NCBI GenBank assembly: GCA_964368625.1
Contig: CAYJBH010000052.1
Span: 1-13,517 of the forward strand
Direction: 5' to 3'
Length of the DNA: 13,517 nucleotides
From: CAYJBH01 sp964368625
GTDB lineage: Bacteria; Bacillota; Clostridia; Oscillospirales; Ruminococcaceae
Position numbers and translations under genes: made by a program. Below the pieces are notes generated by a model. The model was not told the DNA's origin. It worked only from the letters and a program-made list of their open reading frames with translations, and did not search any database. This document shows, one piece after another, positions 1 to 7,723 of the stretch (within the stretch, counting starts at the first letter, position 1; the number at the start of each line of letters is the position of its first letter).

Positions 1-1634
1 CGGGAAAGCAGATGTCTATAGATGCCGACCTATCTACCGGTCTTATTGATGAGATGGAAGCAAAGGTTCGTCGAGAGAAAATTCAAAGAGAAGCCGATTT
101 TTTTGGTTCGATGGATGGTGCATCTAAGTTTGTTAAGGGAGATGCAATACTATCCATACTTGTAACATTTATTAACCTTATTGGTGGAATTATTATTGGT
201 TTTATAAATAATGTTGGTGATTTTACAACCATAATGAATATATATTCAACGGCAACTGTAGGTGATGGACTGGTTTCGCAGATACCGGCGCTGCTCATAT
301 CAGTTTCTACCGGTATGATGGTTACGAGAAGTGCTTCTGAAAACAATATAAACGATGATTTTTCGACACAGTTTTTATCCCAGCCAAACGTGTTAATACT
401 AGCCGGTGCTACAATAGGATGTTTATTGTTAATTCCGGGTTTTCCTAAGGTTCAGATTATTCTGATTGCAGCGTTTTTAATTATTCTAGGTTTAATATTA
501 AAGCGTGGCGGAGGGGTAAAACTATTAGCTGATGGTAAACAAACGGGCGAGCCAATTCAGGAAATTGCAAGCGAGGCTCAGTATTACAAAAATATTGAGA
601 ATGTTTACGGCTTATTAACTGTTGAACCAATTGAAATGGAATTCGGATACAGCTTAATACCGCTTGTTGTTGAGAGTATGGGAGGAACATTTGTTGATAG
701 GGTGGTTATGTTTAGAAAGCAGTTTGCCACAGATATGGGTATAGTTGTTCCTTCTGTTTATCTTAAAGATAGTGGCCATATCAACCCAAATCAGTACATT
801 ATAAAACTTAAAGGTGAGCAGGTAGCTAAAGGAGATATCTTAATAGATCACCTTATGGCTCTTATTCCACCGGAAAAAGCGCCACCAATAGATGGTATAG
901 ATACTGTAGATCCTGCATTTGGATTGCCTGCAAAATGGATTAGCAACGATAAAAAGGTAAAAGCAGAGGTTTCGGGATACACGTTAATCGATCCTACCAG
1001 CGTTATGGTAACACATCTATCAGAAATAATTAAAAAGTATTCACATGAACTTCTTACAAGACAGGAAGTTAACAATATATTAACCAATCTAAAGAAAACA
1101 AATGAAAATTTAGTAAATGATATTATACCTTCGATTGTATCTCTTAACGATTTGCAGAAGGTTTTGGCTAATCTCTTGCAGGAAGGTGTACCCATTAGGG
1201 ACATAGAAACAATATTGGAAACTCTTTCAGATTACGGAACAACAATAAAAGATACCGATATGTTAACAGAGTATGTTAGGCAGGCATTAAAACGAACAAT
1301 TTCAAGAAGATTTGCTGAAGCTGGCCAGCTAAAGGTAATTAGTATTGATAATTCAATCGAGCAAACCATTATGGCTGCCGTTAAAAAAGTTGATCAGCAA
1401 AGCTATCTTGCGCTAGATCCGGACGTTATACAAAGTATTATTAACGCTTCATCTAAGGAATTAAACAAGGTTAAAGATATTGTTCAGCAACCGATAATTA
1501 TAACATCACCGGTTGTTAGAATATACTTTAAAAAGTTAATAGATCAGTTTTATCCCGGTGTAACGGTGTTATCATTTAATGAGATAGATCAGACACTACA
1601 GATTCAAGCTCTTGCAAACATTGCTCTTAATTAA
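1..1634 (+). CDS. flhA: Flagellar biosynthesis protein FlhA, 5'-truncated by window edge
   Basis: FlhA is the large membrane component of the flagellar type III export gate; its cytosolic domain docks substrate-chaperone complexes. The reading frame is open to the window edge: the codons before the ATG at 12 read G-K-Q, giving GKQMSIDADLSTGLID, a conserved internal FlhA (FHIPEP family) segment, so the ATG at 12 is not the start. About 540 residues are present, so roughly 150 N-terminal residues, including the first membrane helices, lie upstream. Counting from the Met at 12, the remaining hydrophobic segments are near residues 46-68, 86-104, 126-143 and 147-163; the conserved GDGLVSQIPALLISVSTG lies around 84-101. 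The rest is the soluble export domain. fliA follows after 37 nt. In Bacillus subtilis flhF and flhG come directly after flhA; here they do not. Identification is secure. Confidence 0.97.
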   Translation, partial: GKQMSIDADLSTGLIDEMEAKVRREKIQREADFFGSMDGASKFVKGDAILSILVTFINLIGGIIIGFINNVGDFTTIMNIYSTATVGDGLVSQIPALLISVSTGMMVTRSASENNINDDFSTQFLSQPNVLILAGATIGCLLLIPGFPKVQIILIAAFLIILGLILKRGGGVKLLADGKQTGEPIQEIASEAQYYKNIENVYGLLTVEPIEMEFGYSLIPLVVESMGGTFVDRVVMFRKQFATDMGIVVPSVYLKDSGHINPNQYIIKLKGEQVAKGDILIDHLMALIPPEKAPPIDGIDTVDPAFGLPAKWISNDKKVKAEVSGYTLIDPTSVMVTHLSEIIKKYSHELLTRQEVNNILTNLKKTNENLVNDIIPSIVSLNDLQKVLANLLQEGVPIRDIETILETLSDYGTTIKDTDMLTEYVRQALKRTISRRFAEAGQLKVISIDNSIEQTIMAAVKKVDQQSYLALDPDVIQSIINASSKELNKVKDIVQQPIIITSPVVRIYFKKLIDQFYPGVTVLSFNEIDQTLQIQALANIALN

Positions 1635-1671
1635 TTAATATTTTAGCATTAGGAAGAAAGGTTATTGGTGT

Positions 1672-2439
1672 ATGCCGCAGTATGAAAAACCCACCTCTGA
1701 GGCAATGCAGAGGCTATTTGAACAATATCGCAGAACAAGGGATATTAACCTTCGTAACGAGATTGTTATGGCTTATAACTATATTGCTAAGGCAGTTGCA
1801 GGACAGATGAGAGGAGTATCTTCAAATTATGCACAGATGGAGGATATAGTTAATCAAGGAGTTATCACTTTAATCGAATGTGTTGAGAAATACGATGAAA
1901 GCAAAAATGTTAGATTTGAGACCTATGCATTCACTAGGGTTAAGCACTCGATTATTGACTACCTTAGAGGCCAAGACTTTTTACCAAGACGGTTAAGACA
2001 AAGCTCGAAAGAAATTAAAGAGGCTGAATATAATTTAGGAAATACTCTGATGCGCGAACCGACGCTAGCAGAGATGGCAAATTATCTTAACATTACAGAG
2101 CAACAGCTTACAAAAACGTATGCAGAGCTGTCTAAGGCTTCATTAATATCACTTGACGAACTCTATCATAAGGATAAAGAGGACGGAGGACAGGATATAT
2201 CTGATGATGAAAATCATCTTGATTCCGGTATTTTTAGACAGGAGCAGCGTGAAGAGATAATTATGGCAATTAAAACATTATCGGAACGCGAGAGAACTAT
2301 CATATCACTTTATTATTACGAAAAATTAAAGTTACATGAGATAGCAAAAATATTAGAGGTAAGTGAATCAAGGATAAGCCAACTTCATGTTAAGGCTTTA
2401 AACAAACTTAAAAGTAAATTAGAGGAATATATTAGCTGA
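1672..2439 (+). CDS. fliA: Flagellar/motility RNA polymerase sigma factor (FliA/SigD/WhiG family)
   Basis: Sigma-28-type factor that directs RNA polymerase to late flagellar, motility and chemotaxis promoters. At 255 residues it has the family length and lacks region 1.1. Region 2 spans about 26-102 (EDIVNQGVITLIECVEKYD and FETYAFTRVKHSIIDYLRG), region 3 about 112-165 (REPTLAEMANYLNIT), and region 4 about 195-250 (LSERERTIISLYYYEKLKLHEIAKILEVSESRISQLH, the helix-turn-helix). The boundary motif usually seen as DWxPRSVR is DFLPRRLR here. The ATG start is preceded by a purine-rich stretch, AGGAAGAAAGG at 1651-1661, about 10 nt away; no other in-frame start fits better. It lies between flhA and the rod genes, as expected for a flagellar sigma factor and not a general stress sigma. 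A FlgM anti-sigma gene is not in the window. Confidence 0.93.
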   Translation: MPQYEKPTSEAMQRLFEQYRRTRDINLRNEIVMAYNYIAKAVAGQMRGVSSNYAQMEDIVNQGVITLIECVEKYDESKNVRFETYAFTRVKHSIIDYLRGQDFLPRRLRQSSKEIKEAEYNLGNTLMREPTLAEMANYLNITEQQLTKTYAELSKASLISLDELYHKDKEDGGQDISDDENHLDSGIFRQEQREEIIMAIKTLSERERTIISLYYYEKLKLHEIAKILEVSESRISQLHVKALNKLKSKLEEYIS

Positions 2440-2458
2440 AAAGTGAAAGGAATAAATT

Positions 2459-3220
2459 ATGTTAAGCGGATTTTATACTGCTGCCTCCGGTGTTTTGATG
2501 CAGCAGAGAACATTAAATACAATTTCAAATAACATAGCTAACGCTTCTACTCCCGGAGCAAGAAGTGCTAGATTAGTGAGTACAACGTTTGAGCAGGAGT
2601 TCACCAAAAGATTGGAGACGGGCAACACCGAGGTGATTGGCTCCCAGTCGCCAATTAGAATAGTAGATACTGTTTTTACCGATTTTGATATGGGATTGGT
2701 TGAAGAAACAGGTCGTCCATTCGATTTCGCAATAACAGGTGATGGATTCTTTTCTATTGCTATGGAGGGTTCTGATCAGATAACCTATAGTAGAAACGGA
2801 AACTTTGATGTAGATGATGAAGGCTATCTTGAACTTCGCGGTGTTGGTAGGGTTCTAGGAGAGGCTGGTGAAATATTTCTTGGAACAAGCGATTTTACAG
2901 TAACCAGCGATGGAACAATATATGATTCTGAAGGTGCAACAATTGATTCTCTTCGATTAAGAGTTCCTGCTGACTACGATGATTTACAACAGGTTACAAG
3001 TGGTTTGTATTTTAATACAAATGAAGCTGCTGCTGTAGATAATATTGAAGGAACTCCGTTAACTGTTCTTCAAGGTCATTTTGAAAACTCTAATATTGAT
3101 TTGAACAGGGAATATACTCTATTAATGGAGGCTCAACGAGGTTTTCAATCCTGCAGCTCTGCGCTTCAGATGATTGACGTTATAAATCAAAAAACGGTAT
3201 CACAAATATCTTCGCTATAA
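2459..3220 (+). CDS. flgF: Flagellar basal-body rod protein, FlgF/FlgG (FlhO-like) family, divergent
   Basis: Axial rod/hook-family protein exported through the flagellar apparatus; the rod links the basal body to the hook. The N-terminus has the family signature: SGFYTAASGVLMQQRTLNTISNNIAN (about residues 3-28), followed by an atypical ASTPGARSARLV where relatives usually have NVNTTGYK/FKR. The middle holds the common core (FAITGDGFFSI, YSRNGNFDVDDEGYL). The C-terminus keeps AQRGFQ but then reads SCSSALQMIDVINQKTV in place of the usual xNSRVIQTADQML, so the D0 helices are divergent. At 253 residues the length is normal. The SD AAAGGA (2446-2451) lies 7 nt before the ATG. It is 19 nt after fliA and 16 nt before a paralogue, matching the flhO-flhP pair of B. 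subtilis. Family membership is sure; the F versus G assignment is by gene order only. Confidence 0.82.
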   Translation: MLSGFYTAASGVLMQQRTLNTISNNIANASTPGARSARLVSTTFEQEFTKRLETGNTEVIGSQSPIRIVDTVFTDFDMGLVEETGRPFDFAITGDGFFSIAMEGSDQITYSRNGNFDVDDEGYLELRGVGRVLGEAGEIFLGTSDFTVTSDGTIYDSEGATIDSLRLRVPADYDDLQQVTSGLYFNTNEAAAVDNIEGTPLTVLQGHFENSNIDLNREYTLLMEAQRGFQSCSSALQMIDVINQKTVSQISSL

Positions 3221-3236
3221 CTAAAGAGAGGTTAAT

Positions 3237-3977
3237 ATGAATATTGCATTTTATACCGGAACTTCCGGAATGATCGCTTATCAGGATAGACTTAATTCAA
3301 TTGCACATAATATGGCAAACATTAATACAACAGGATATAAAGAAACAACCAACTCATTTGTTGAGCTTTTGTATTCACAAATTGATACAAATGTTGAGGG
3401 TGATCATCTTGTTGGCCATGGTTCAAAATCTGATTATACCGACGTTATTTTTCAGCAAGGTAGCCTCAATTTTACCGGCAATGATACAAATTTTGCTTTA
3501 GTGGGTGATGGTCTTTTTGCAGTTGAACAGCTAGATGGATCAACTGCTTATACAAGAGATGGAAGTTTTATAATAAGCCTATTGGGTGAGACGCCTTATC
3601 TTGCAGACAGCAGTGGACGGTTTGTTTTGGATGAAAATGGACAACGTATTGAGCTTTTAGTAGATCCAGCTACCGAAAGCATCAATATGACACAGGTAAT
3701 GGATAAGATAGGTATTTATACATTTGATAACCCTTACGGATTAATGCCGGTTGGAAACAACGCATTTGTTGAAACAGAGAAATCAGGAGCACCAACGGCA
3801 GCAGCAGGTGACAATGTTGAGGGTACCGAACTTGTACAGTTTGCGTTAGAATTTTCAACGGTAGAAATGTCTGATGAAATGGTAGATATGATGATTACGC
3901 AAAAAGGTTTTACTCTTAATTCAAAGGTTGTTCAGACGGCTGATCAGCTTCAAGAAATAATAAATAACTTAAGATAA
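3237..3977 (+). CDS. flgG: Flagellar basal-body rod protein, FlgG/FlgF (FlhP-like) family
   Basis: Second rod-family protein, 246 residues. The N-terminus IAFYTGTSGMIAYQDRLNSIAHNMANINTTGYK (about 3-35) has the full rod motif including NTTGYK. The core shows FALVGDGLFAVE and YTRDGSF. The C-terminus (MVDMMITQKGFTLNSKVVQTADQLQEIINNLR) matches the family's C-terminal D0 motif with QTADQ, which the upstream paralogue has lost. This makes it the better FlgG (distal rod) candidate of the two, though family names are used loosely in clostridia. SD AGAGAGG (3225-3231) lies 5 nt before the ATG. The gene belongs to the same tight + strand run as fliA upstream and cheC downstream. Confidence is high for the family and moderate for the symbol. 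Confidence 0.83.
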   Translation: MNIAFYTGTSGMIAYQDRLNSIAHNMANINTTGYKETTNSFVELLYSQIDTNVEGDHLVGHGSKSDYTDVIFQQGSLNFTGNDTNFALVGDGLFAVEQLDGSTAYTRDGSFIISLLGETPYLADSSGRFVLDENGQRIELLVDPATESINMTQVMDKIGIYTFDNPYGLMPVGNNAFVETEKSGAPTAAAGDNVEGTELVQFALEFSTVEMSDEMVDMMITQKGFTLNSKVVQTADQLQEIINNLR

Positions 3978-4000
3978 TTATAACATCATAATTATTGAAT

Positions 4001-4007
4001 GAAAGGA
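4001..4007 (+). promoter_or_regulatory. Ribosome binding site that fixes the cheC start
   Basis: GAAAGGA ends 5 nt before the ATG at 4013. A longer reading from an in-frame TTG at 3995 would place this SD inside the coding sequence and has no SD of its own, so 4013 is the better start. Confidence 0.75.
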
Positions 4008-4012
4008 ATAAC

Positions 4013-4630
4013 ATGCCAATAAATAGCTATGAGGATCTCTCGGATATCCAGCTGGATGTTCTTCGAGAAATTGGAAATATAGGAAGTGGAAATGCAGCCA
4101 CAGCTCTTTCTAATATGCTTGGAAAGCCTACTAATATTAAAGTCCCAAAAATACAAATATTAGATTACAATGTTGTAACCGAGCGGCTAGGTGGCCCTGA
4201 AAAGATGATCATTGGAATGCTTGTAAACCTTTCCGATGACATTAATGGTATGATGCTGTTTTTACTAGATAGAGAATTTGCTCACATAACAATAAATTCT
4301 CTATTAGGTCAGGATTTGGGTGACTTTGCAGAAATCGATGAAATGGGAGTTTCTATGTTGCAGGAAATAGGCAACATTATGGCTGCATCATATGTAAATG
4401 CAATTTCTATGTTAACAGGAATGACAATTAATATTTCAACACCATCACTTAACGAGGATATGTTAGGTTCAATTTTAAGTGTTCCTGCAATTCATTTTGC
4501 AAACATAAGCGACAACATTATTTTTATAGATGATGGTTTTGAAATTGAAGAGGGACGTGGTAACAACTCAATTTTACTGATACCTGACGTTGAATCGTTA
4601 GACAGATTAATGAACGCCTTAGGAATGTAA
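4013..4630 (+). CDS. cheC: Chemotaxis phosphatase CheC
   Basis: CheC dephosphorylates CheY-P and binds CheD, linking the response-regulator state to receptor adaptation. The protein is 205 residues from the ATG at 4013. Both pseudo-symmetric phosphatase helices of the CheC/CheX/FliY family are present: LDVLREIGNIGSGNAATALS with E19 and N22, and MLQEIGNIMAASYVNAIS with E118 and N121. Both E-x-x-N pairs are intact, so two active sites are predicted, as in CheC. The C-terminal FliN domain that marks FliY is absent. cheD follows after only 5 nt. A TTG at 3995 would add six residues but is less likely (see the SD feature). Confidence 0.92.
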   Translation: MPINSYEDLSDIQLDVLREIGNIGSGNAATALSNMLGKPTNIKVPKIQILDYNVVTERLGGPEKMIIGMLVNLSDDINGMMLFLLDREFAHITINSLLGQDLGDFAEIDEMGVSMLQEIGNIMAASYVNAISMLTGMTINISTPSLNEDMLGSILSVPAIHFANISDNIIFIDDGFEIEEGRGNNSILLIPDVESLDRLMNALGM

Positions 4631-4635
4631 TATTT

Positions 4636-5121
4636 ATGGGAAAAACTGTAGTAGTAGGAATATCGGATTTAAATGTAGTTAAGGCTGGAGACACCCTAAT
4701 TACCTATGCTTTAGGTTCGTGTGTAGGCATTTGCCTTTACGACCCAATACACAAGATTGCCGGTATGTCGCATATTATGTTACCAACTGCTCAGGTAACT
4801 GCTGCAAAAGGACAGGAGCTGAAATATGCAGACACGGCTATACCTATCTTGATAAACAAGATGATGGCTGCGGGTGCATTAAGATCCTCTCTTAAAGCTA
4901 AGATTGCCGGTGGAGCTAAAATGTTTGCCACGGTAGGAAATAACGATATATCAAATATTGGCGACAGAAATGTTGCTGCAGTTAAGGCAACATTAGCAAA
5001 AAATAAAATTCCAATTTTGGTTGCTGACACCGGAAAAGATTTTGGTAGAACACAAAAATTTGATGCTGACACCGGCACTATGAACATTAAATCTGCTCAT
5101 AAGGGTGAATGGAGTTTGTAA
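4636..5121 (+). CDS. cheD: Chemoreceptor glutamine deamidase CheD
   Basis: CheD deamidates specific glutamines on methyl-accepting chemoreceptors and is held by CheC when CheY-P is high. At 161 residues it has the usual length. The catalytic triad of the papain-like fold is visible: T23 (DTLITYALGSC), C29 (GSCVGICLYDP) and H46 (GMSHIMLP). The later motif KIAGGAKMF is also conserved. The start lies 5 nt after the cheC stop. The only SD-like sequence, AGGA at 4621-4624, is about 11 nt upstream and inside the last cheC codons, which suggests translation coupled to cheC. CheC and CheD function as a pair, and here they are adjacent; cheA, cheY, cheB and cheW are not in the window. Confidence 0.94.
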   Translation: MGKTVVVGISDLNVVKAGDTLITYALGSCVGICLYDPIHKIAGMSHIMLPTAQVTAAKGQELKYADTAIPILINKMMAAGALRSSLKAKIAGGAKMFATVGNNDISNIGDRNVAAVKATLAKNKIPILVADTGKDFGRTQKFDADTGTMNIKSAHKGEWSL

Positions 5122-5220
5122 CAACAATAGTTTTTTATTTACATAAATTAGTTTAATACTAACCTTATTACATAAACGCTGTTGGCTTAATTTTATATAA
5201 TTTAATTTTGGAGAGAGAGA
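5122..5220 (+). other. 99-nt AT-rich intergenic gap between cheD and fapA
   Basis: This is the largest gap in the first 13 kb. It contains a T-run at 5131-5136 without a clear upstream hairpin, a heptamer ACATAAA repeated at 5141-5147 and 5170-5176, and a perfect TATAAT at 5196-5201 with no convincing -35 at 16-18 nt. GGAG at 5210-5213, followed by a GA repeat, serves as SD for the next ATG, 7 nt away. A promoter for the downstream genes is possible but not demonstrated. Confidence 0.4.
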
Positions 5221-6735
5221 ATGAGTATAGATGATTCGTTAGACGTTTCAATAAATATGTCTACTTCAAATAATACCGAAGCAGAGGGTTCATTATGTAA
5301 CTTTTCGTTACTTACTGATGATATTATTATTGCTTGTTGCATAGTTGAAAAATCAAAGGATATACTAGCCGGACTTAAACTAGACCTAAATAGAATTCTT
5401 TCCCTCTTTTCTGAAGATCAAGCCGCAGGTGTTATGGAAGATCTTAAAAATATTACTGTAGATTTATTAGTTAAAGCACTAAATAAAAATGGTGTTAATT
5501 TTGGAATTGATCTAAATGCATTGGCAAGAATAGTTGAAAGAGCTAGCTACGAAAGTGCTAGCCTTGTTGCACGTGGTAAAACCCAAACTGATGGTGTTGA
5601 TGGACATGTTATTGAGCATTTTAGTCGTGAGCGTGATGTTAAGCCGCAACTACTAGATAATGGAGACATTGATCATAAGGAATTAGGATTAATACTCGAC
5701 ATAGAAAAGGGTACAATAATTGCAGACATCATAAAAGAAGTTCCACCTGTTTCAGGAACCGGGGTTTCGGGGAACGAGTTGATAGGTCGCCCAGGTAAGC
5801 CACCGGTTATTCCACAGGGAGCTAACACCTCCATCTCAGCAGATGGAACCCACCTAATTGCAAATGTTAGTGGAAATCTTGTATTTAAGCAAGGTAAATT
5901 TTGTGTTGAACAACTTGTAGTAATTAATGGTAATTTAGACTCTGCAATTGGAAATATAGAGTTTTCCGGCGATGTTGAGGTTAAGGGAGATGTATTTTTT
6001 GGATATACAATTAATTCAAAAAAAAGTGTTAAGATTAGTGGCTCGGTAGAAGGTGCTAACATTTATGCCGGCGGGGATATTACTGTAGGCTATGGTATTA
6101 ATGGCCAGCAAAAAGGGTTTATATCCGCAAAGGGCGATGTAAAAGCGATGTTTATTGAGAATTGTGAGCTATATGCTGAGGGAAACGTATCTTCACAGGT
6201 TATTATTAATAGCCATGTTTCATCAGAAAAAGAGATTAATGTTACTACAGGTAAGGGAGTGATTTCGGGCGGAGAGATAATTGCTGTTAAGAGGATTGCA
6301 GCTAATACTGTAGGATCTGAGGTAAATATTCCAACAACGCTAAGATTAGGAATGACACAAAAATTAACTCAAAATATTCATGAACTTGAAAATTCAATAG
6401 CAGAAATTGAGGAAGAGATGGACTTGATTGGTAAAAACATTACCTATCTTGAACTATTGGAGCAACAGAACCAAATTTCTGCAGACCGCAAAGAACTTCT
6501 TGTAAAACTTAAGGCAAAGAAGCCGACAATGTTAATGATTCTTAAACGGCTAAAAACAGATCTTACCCTAAAAACAGAAAGCTGTAATGCATTTGAATTT
6601 TGTTCTGTTAACATTAACAGGTCGTTATACCCTCCTGTTAAGGTGCATTTCGGCAATACTATAAATAAAAATATTGATAACAACTATGGAACGTCAACAA
6701 TAACCTACAGAGATGGAGATATACATATCGGCTAA
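5221..6735 (+). CDS. fapA: FapA family protein (DUF342, polymerizing beta-helix type)
   Basis: Large soluble protein of the DUF342/FapA family, 504 residues. Residues about 20-140 form an acidic, mostly helical N-terminal part. The segment 150-225 (LDIEKGTIIADIIKEVPPVSGTGVSGNELIG, then GKPP) is the conserved entry to the domain. Residues about 230-370 form short repeating strands (GNIEFSGDVEVKGDV, ISGSVEGANIYAGGDITV, ISAKGDVKAMFIE), as in a right-handed beta-helix of the bactofilin-like kind. Residues about 380-450 are a charged coiled coil, followed by a roughly 50-residue tail. No signal peptide or membrane segment is visible. In Vibrio, FapA affects flagellar polarity and responds to the glucose phosphotransferase system; in Gram-positives the role is not established. 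Its position after cheD fits a motility link. The family call is firm, the function is not. Confidence 0.85.
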   Translation: MSIDDSLDVSINMSTSNNTEAEGSLCNFSLLTDDIIIACCIVEKSKDILAGLKLDLNRILSLFSEDQAAGVMEDLKNITVDLLVKALNKNGVNFGIDLNALARIVERASYESASLVARGKTQTDGVDGHVIEHFSRERDVKPQLLDNGDIDHKELGLILDIEKGTIIADIIKEVPPVSGTGVSGNELIGRPGKPPVIPQGANTSISADGTHLIANVSGNLVFKQGKFCVEQLVVINGNLDSAIGNIEFSGDVEVKGDVFFGYTINSKKSVKISGSVEGANIYAGGDITVGYGINGQQKGFISAKGDVKAMFIENCELYAEGNVSSQVIINSHVSSEKEINVTTGKGVISGGEIIAVKRIAANTVGSEVNIPTTLRLGMTQKLTQNIHELENSIAEIEEEMDLIGKNITYLELLEQQNQISADRKELLVKLKAKKPTMLMILKRLKTDLTLKTESCNAFEFCSVNINRSLYPPVKVHFGNTINKNIDNNYGTSTITYRDGDIHIG

Positions 6736-6754
6736 TTTAAAGGGAAATTGATGT

Positions 6755-7690
6755 ATGAACAGAAGATACCTATTTATTGTTAATCCTGTTGCGGGAAAAA
6801 GAGATTCAAGTTTAACTTTGGTTCCTAAACTTTTAGAGTTTATTAATGAGCATAACATAGATGGTAAAATAGAACTAACAACAGCACCCAATGATGCCTT
6901 TTTATTAGCACAAGAACATATAAAAAAGGGGGATAATTTAAGAATAGTAAGCTGTGGTGGTGATGGTACGCTTAACGAGATAGCTAATGCTTCTCTGAGC
7001 CACCTTTATGTAGATATAGCTCAAATTCCATGCGGGTCCGGTAACGATTTCATTCAGGGTATCGGTGCACGACAGGATTTTTTTAATTTTAAGTCTAATA
7101 TTATTGAAGGAGTCTCGAAACCTATAGATGTAATTAAGGTTGGAGATAAAATTGGTGTTGCTATATGTTCAGTTGGTCTTGATGCAGATATAGCAATGAA
7201 CATCCCGAAATATCGCCGACTTAAGGTTATAGGCGGTGGTAGTATGGCATATAACATGTCAATATTGGAGAGACTTACAAAACCTCTTAAAACAAAATTA
7301 ATTATCTCGGCAGATGAAGAACGGTTTGAGGGAAATTATTTACTTGTTTCTATTGCAAACAGTAAATATTACGGTGGGGGCTTTTGTGCGGCTCCGAGAG
7401 CCTTAATAGATGATGGTATTTTAGAGCTTTGCCTTGTTAAAGAAACAAATTTACTGCGTGTAGCAAAAATTATAGGTCAATATAAGCGCGGTGAGCATTT
7501 TAAAGGTGAAACAATAGCACCTGAATTAAGGGATATCATGGAAGCAAGACGTGTTAAACGAGTAGTACTATCTTCTGAAAAAGAGTTTATAACCAATGTT
7601 GATGGCGAATGTTTCCAAACAAGATTAGTTGAGATTGAGGTATTAGCAAAGGCTGTAAACTTTGTTATACCATCCTGTATTGCAAAGTAA
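6755..7690 (+). CDS. Lipid (diacylglycerol-type) kinase, YegS/BmrU/DagK family
   Basis: Soluble ATP-dependent lipid kinase of the DAGK catalytic-domain family, 311 residues, probably acting on diacylglycerol or a related lipid at the membrane face. Visible motifs are the N-terminal FIVNPVAGK (7-15), the nucleotide-binding CGGDGTLNEIAN (67-78, core GGDGT 68-72), PCGSGNDF (92-99), and the C-terminal NVDGE (281-285) expected at the active site. The SD AAGGG at 6740-6744 is 10 nt from the ATG used. A second ATG at 6751 has better spacing but opens only a 10-codon out-of-frame peptide. The gene sits 19 nt after fapA and 33 nt before radA, so it is probably cotranscribed. The exact lipid substrate (DgkB-like recycling or another) cannot be read from the sequence. 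Confidence 0.88.
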   Translation: MNRRYLFIVNPVAGKRDSSLTLVPKLLEFINEHNIDGKIELTTAPNDAFLLAQEHIKKGDNLRIVSCGGDGTLNEIANASLSHLYVDIAQIPCGSGNDFIQGIGARQDFFNFKSNIIEGVSKPIDVIKVGDKIGVAICSVGLDADIAMNIPKYRRLKVIGGGSMAYNMSILERLTKPLKTKLIISADEERFEGNYLLVSIANSKYYGGGFCAAPRALIDDGILELCLVKETNLLRVAKIIGQYKRGEHFKGETIAPELRDIMEARRVKRVVLSSEKEFITNVDGECFQTRLVEIEVLAKAVNFVIPSCIAK

Positions 7691-7723
7691 CAAATTAAAT
7701 GATATGAGAGGGTTGACCGTTAA

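Noticed and set aside
12..14. ATG at 12 as the start of flhA
   Set aside because: The frame is open upstream (G-K-Q) and the residues match an internal FlhA segment, so the gene begins before the window.
848..1204. Long reverse-strand open frames, e.g. inside flhA, cheD (4791-5087), fapA (5673-6062) and radA (8785-9150)
   Set aside because: All are antisense to strongly conserved genes and show no recognisable protein motif or SD.
3301..3501. 66-codon + strand frame inside flgG
   Set aside because: It lies wholly in a well-conserved rod gene, has no SD or family motif, and is an out-of-frame shadow.
3995..3997. TTG start for cheC
   Set aside because: It has no SD; the SD GAAAGGA at 4001-4007 serves the ATG at 4013.
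5148..5162. Hairpin TTAGT/ACTAA after cheD as a terminator
   Set aside because: Only five mostly A-T pairs and no T-run after it.
5122..5220. Sigma-28-type promoter before fapA
   Set aside because: TAAA at 5173-5176 is followed at the right distance by TTTATATA, which does not resemble GCCGATAA.
6751..6783. Ten-codon peptide starting at an ATG 6 nt after the kinase SD
   Set aside because: It is very short, overlaps the kinase start out of frame and shows no recognisable motif; the upstream position is probably coincidental.
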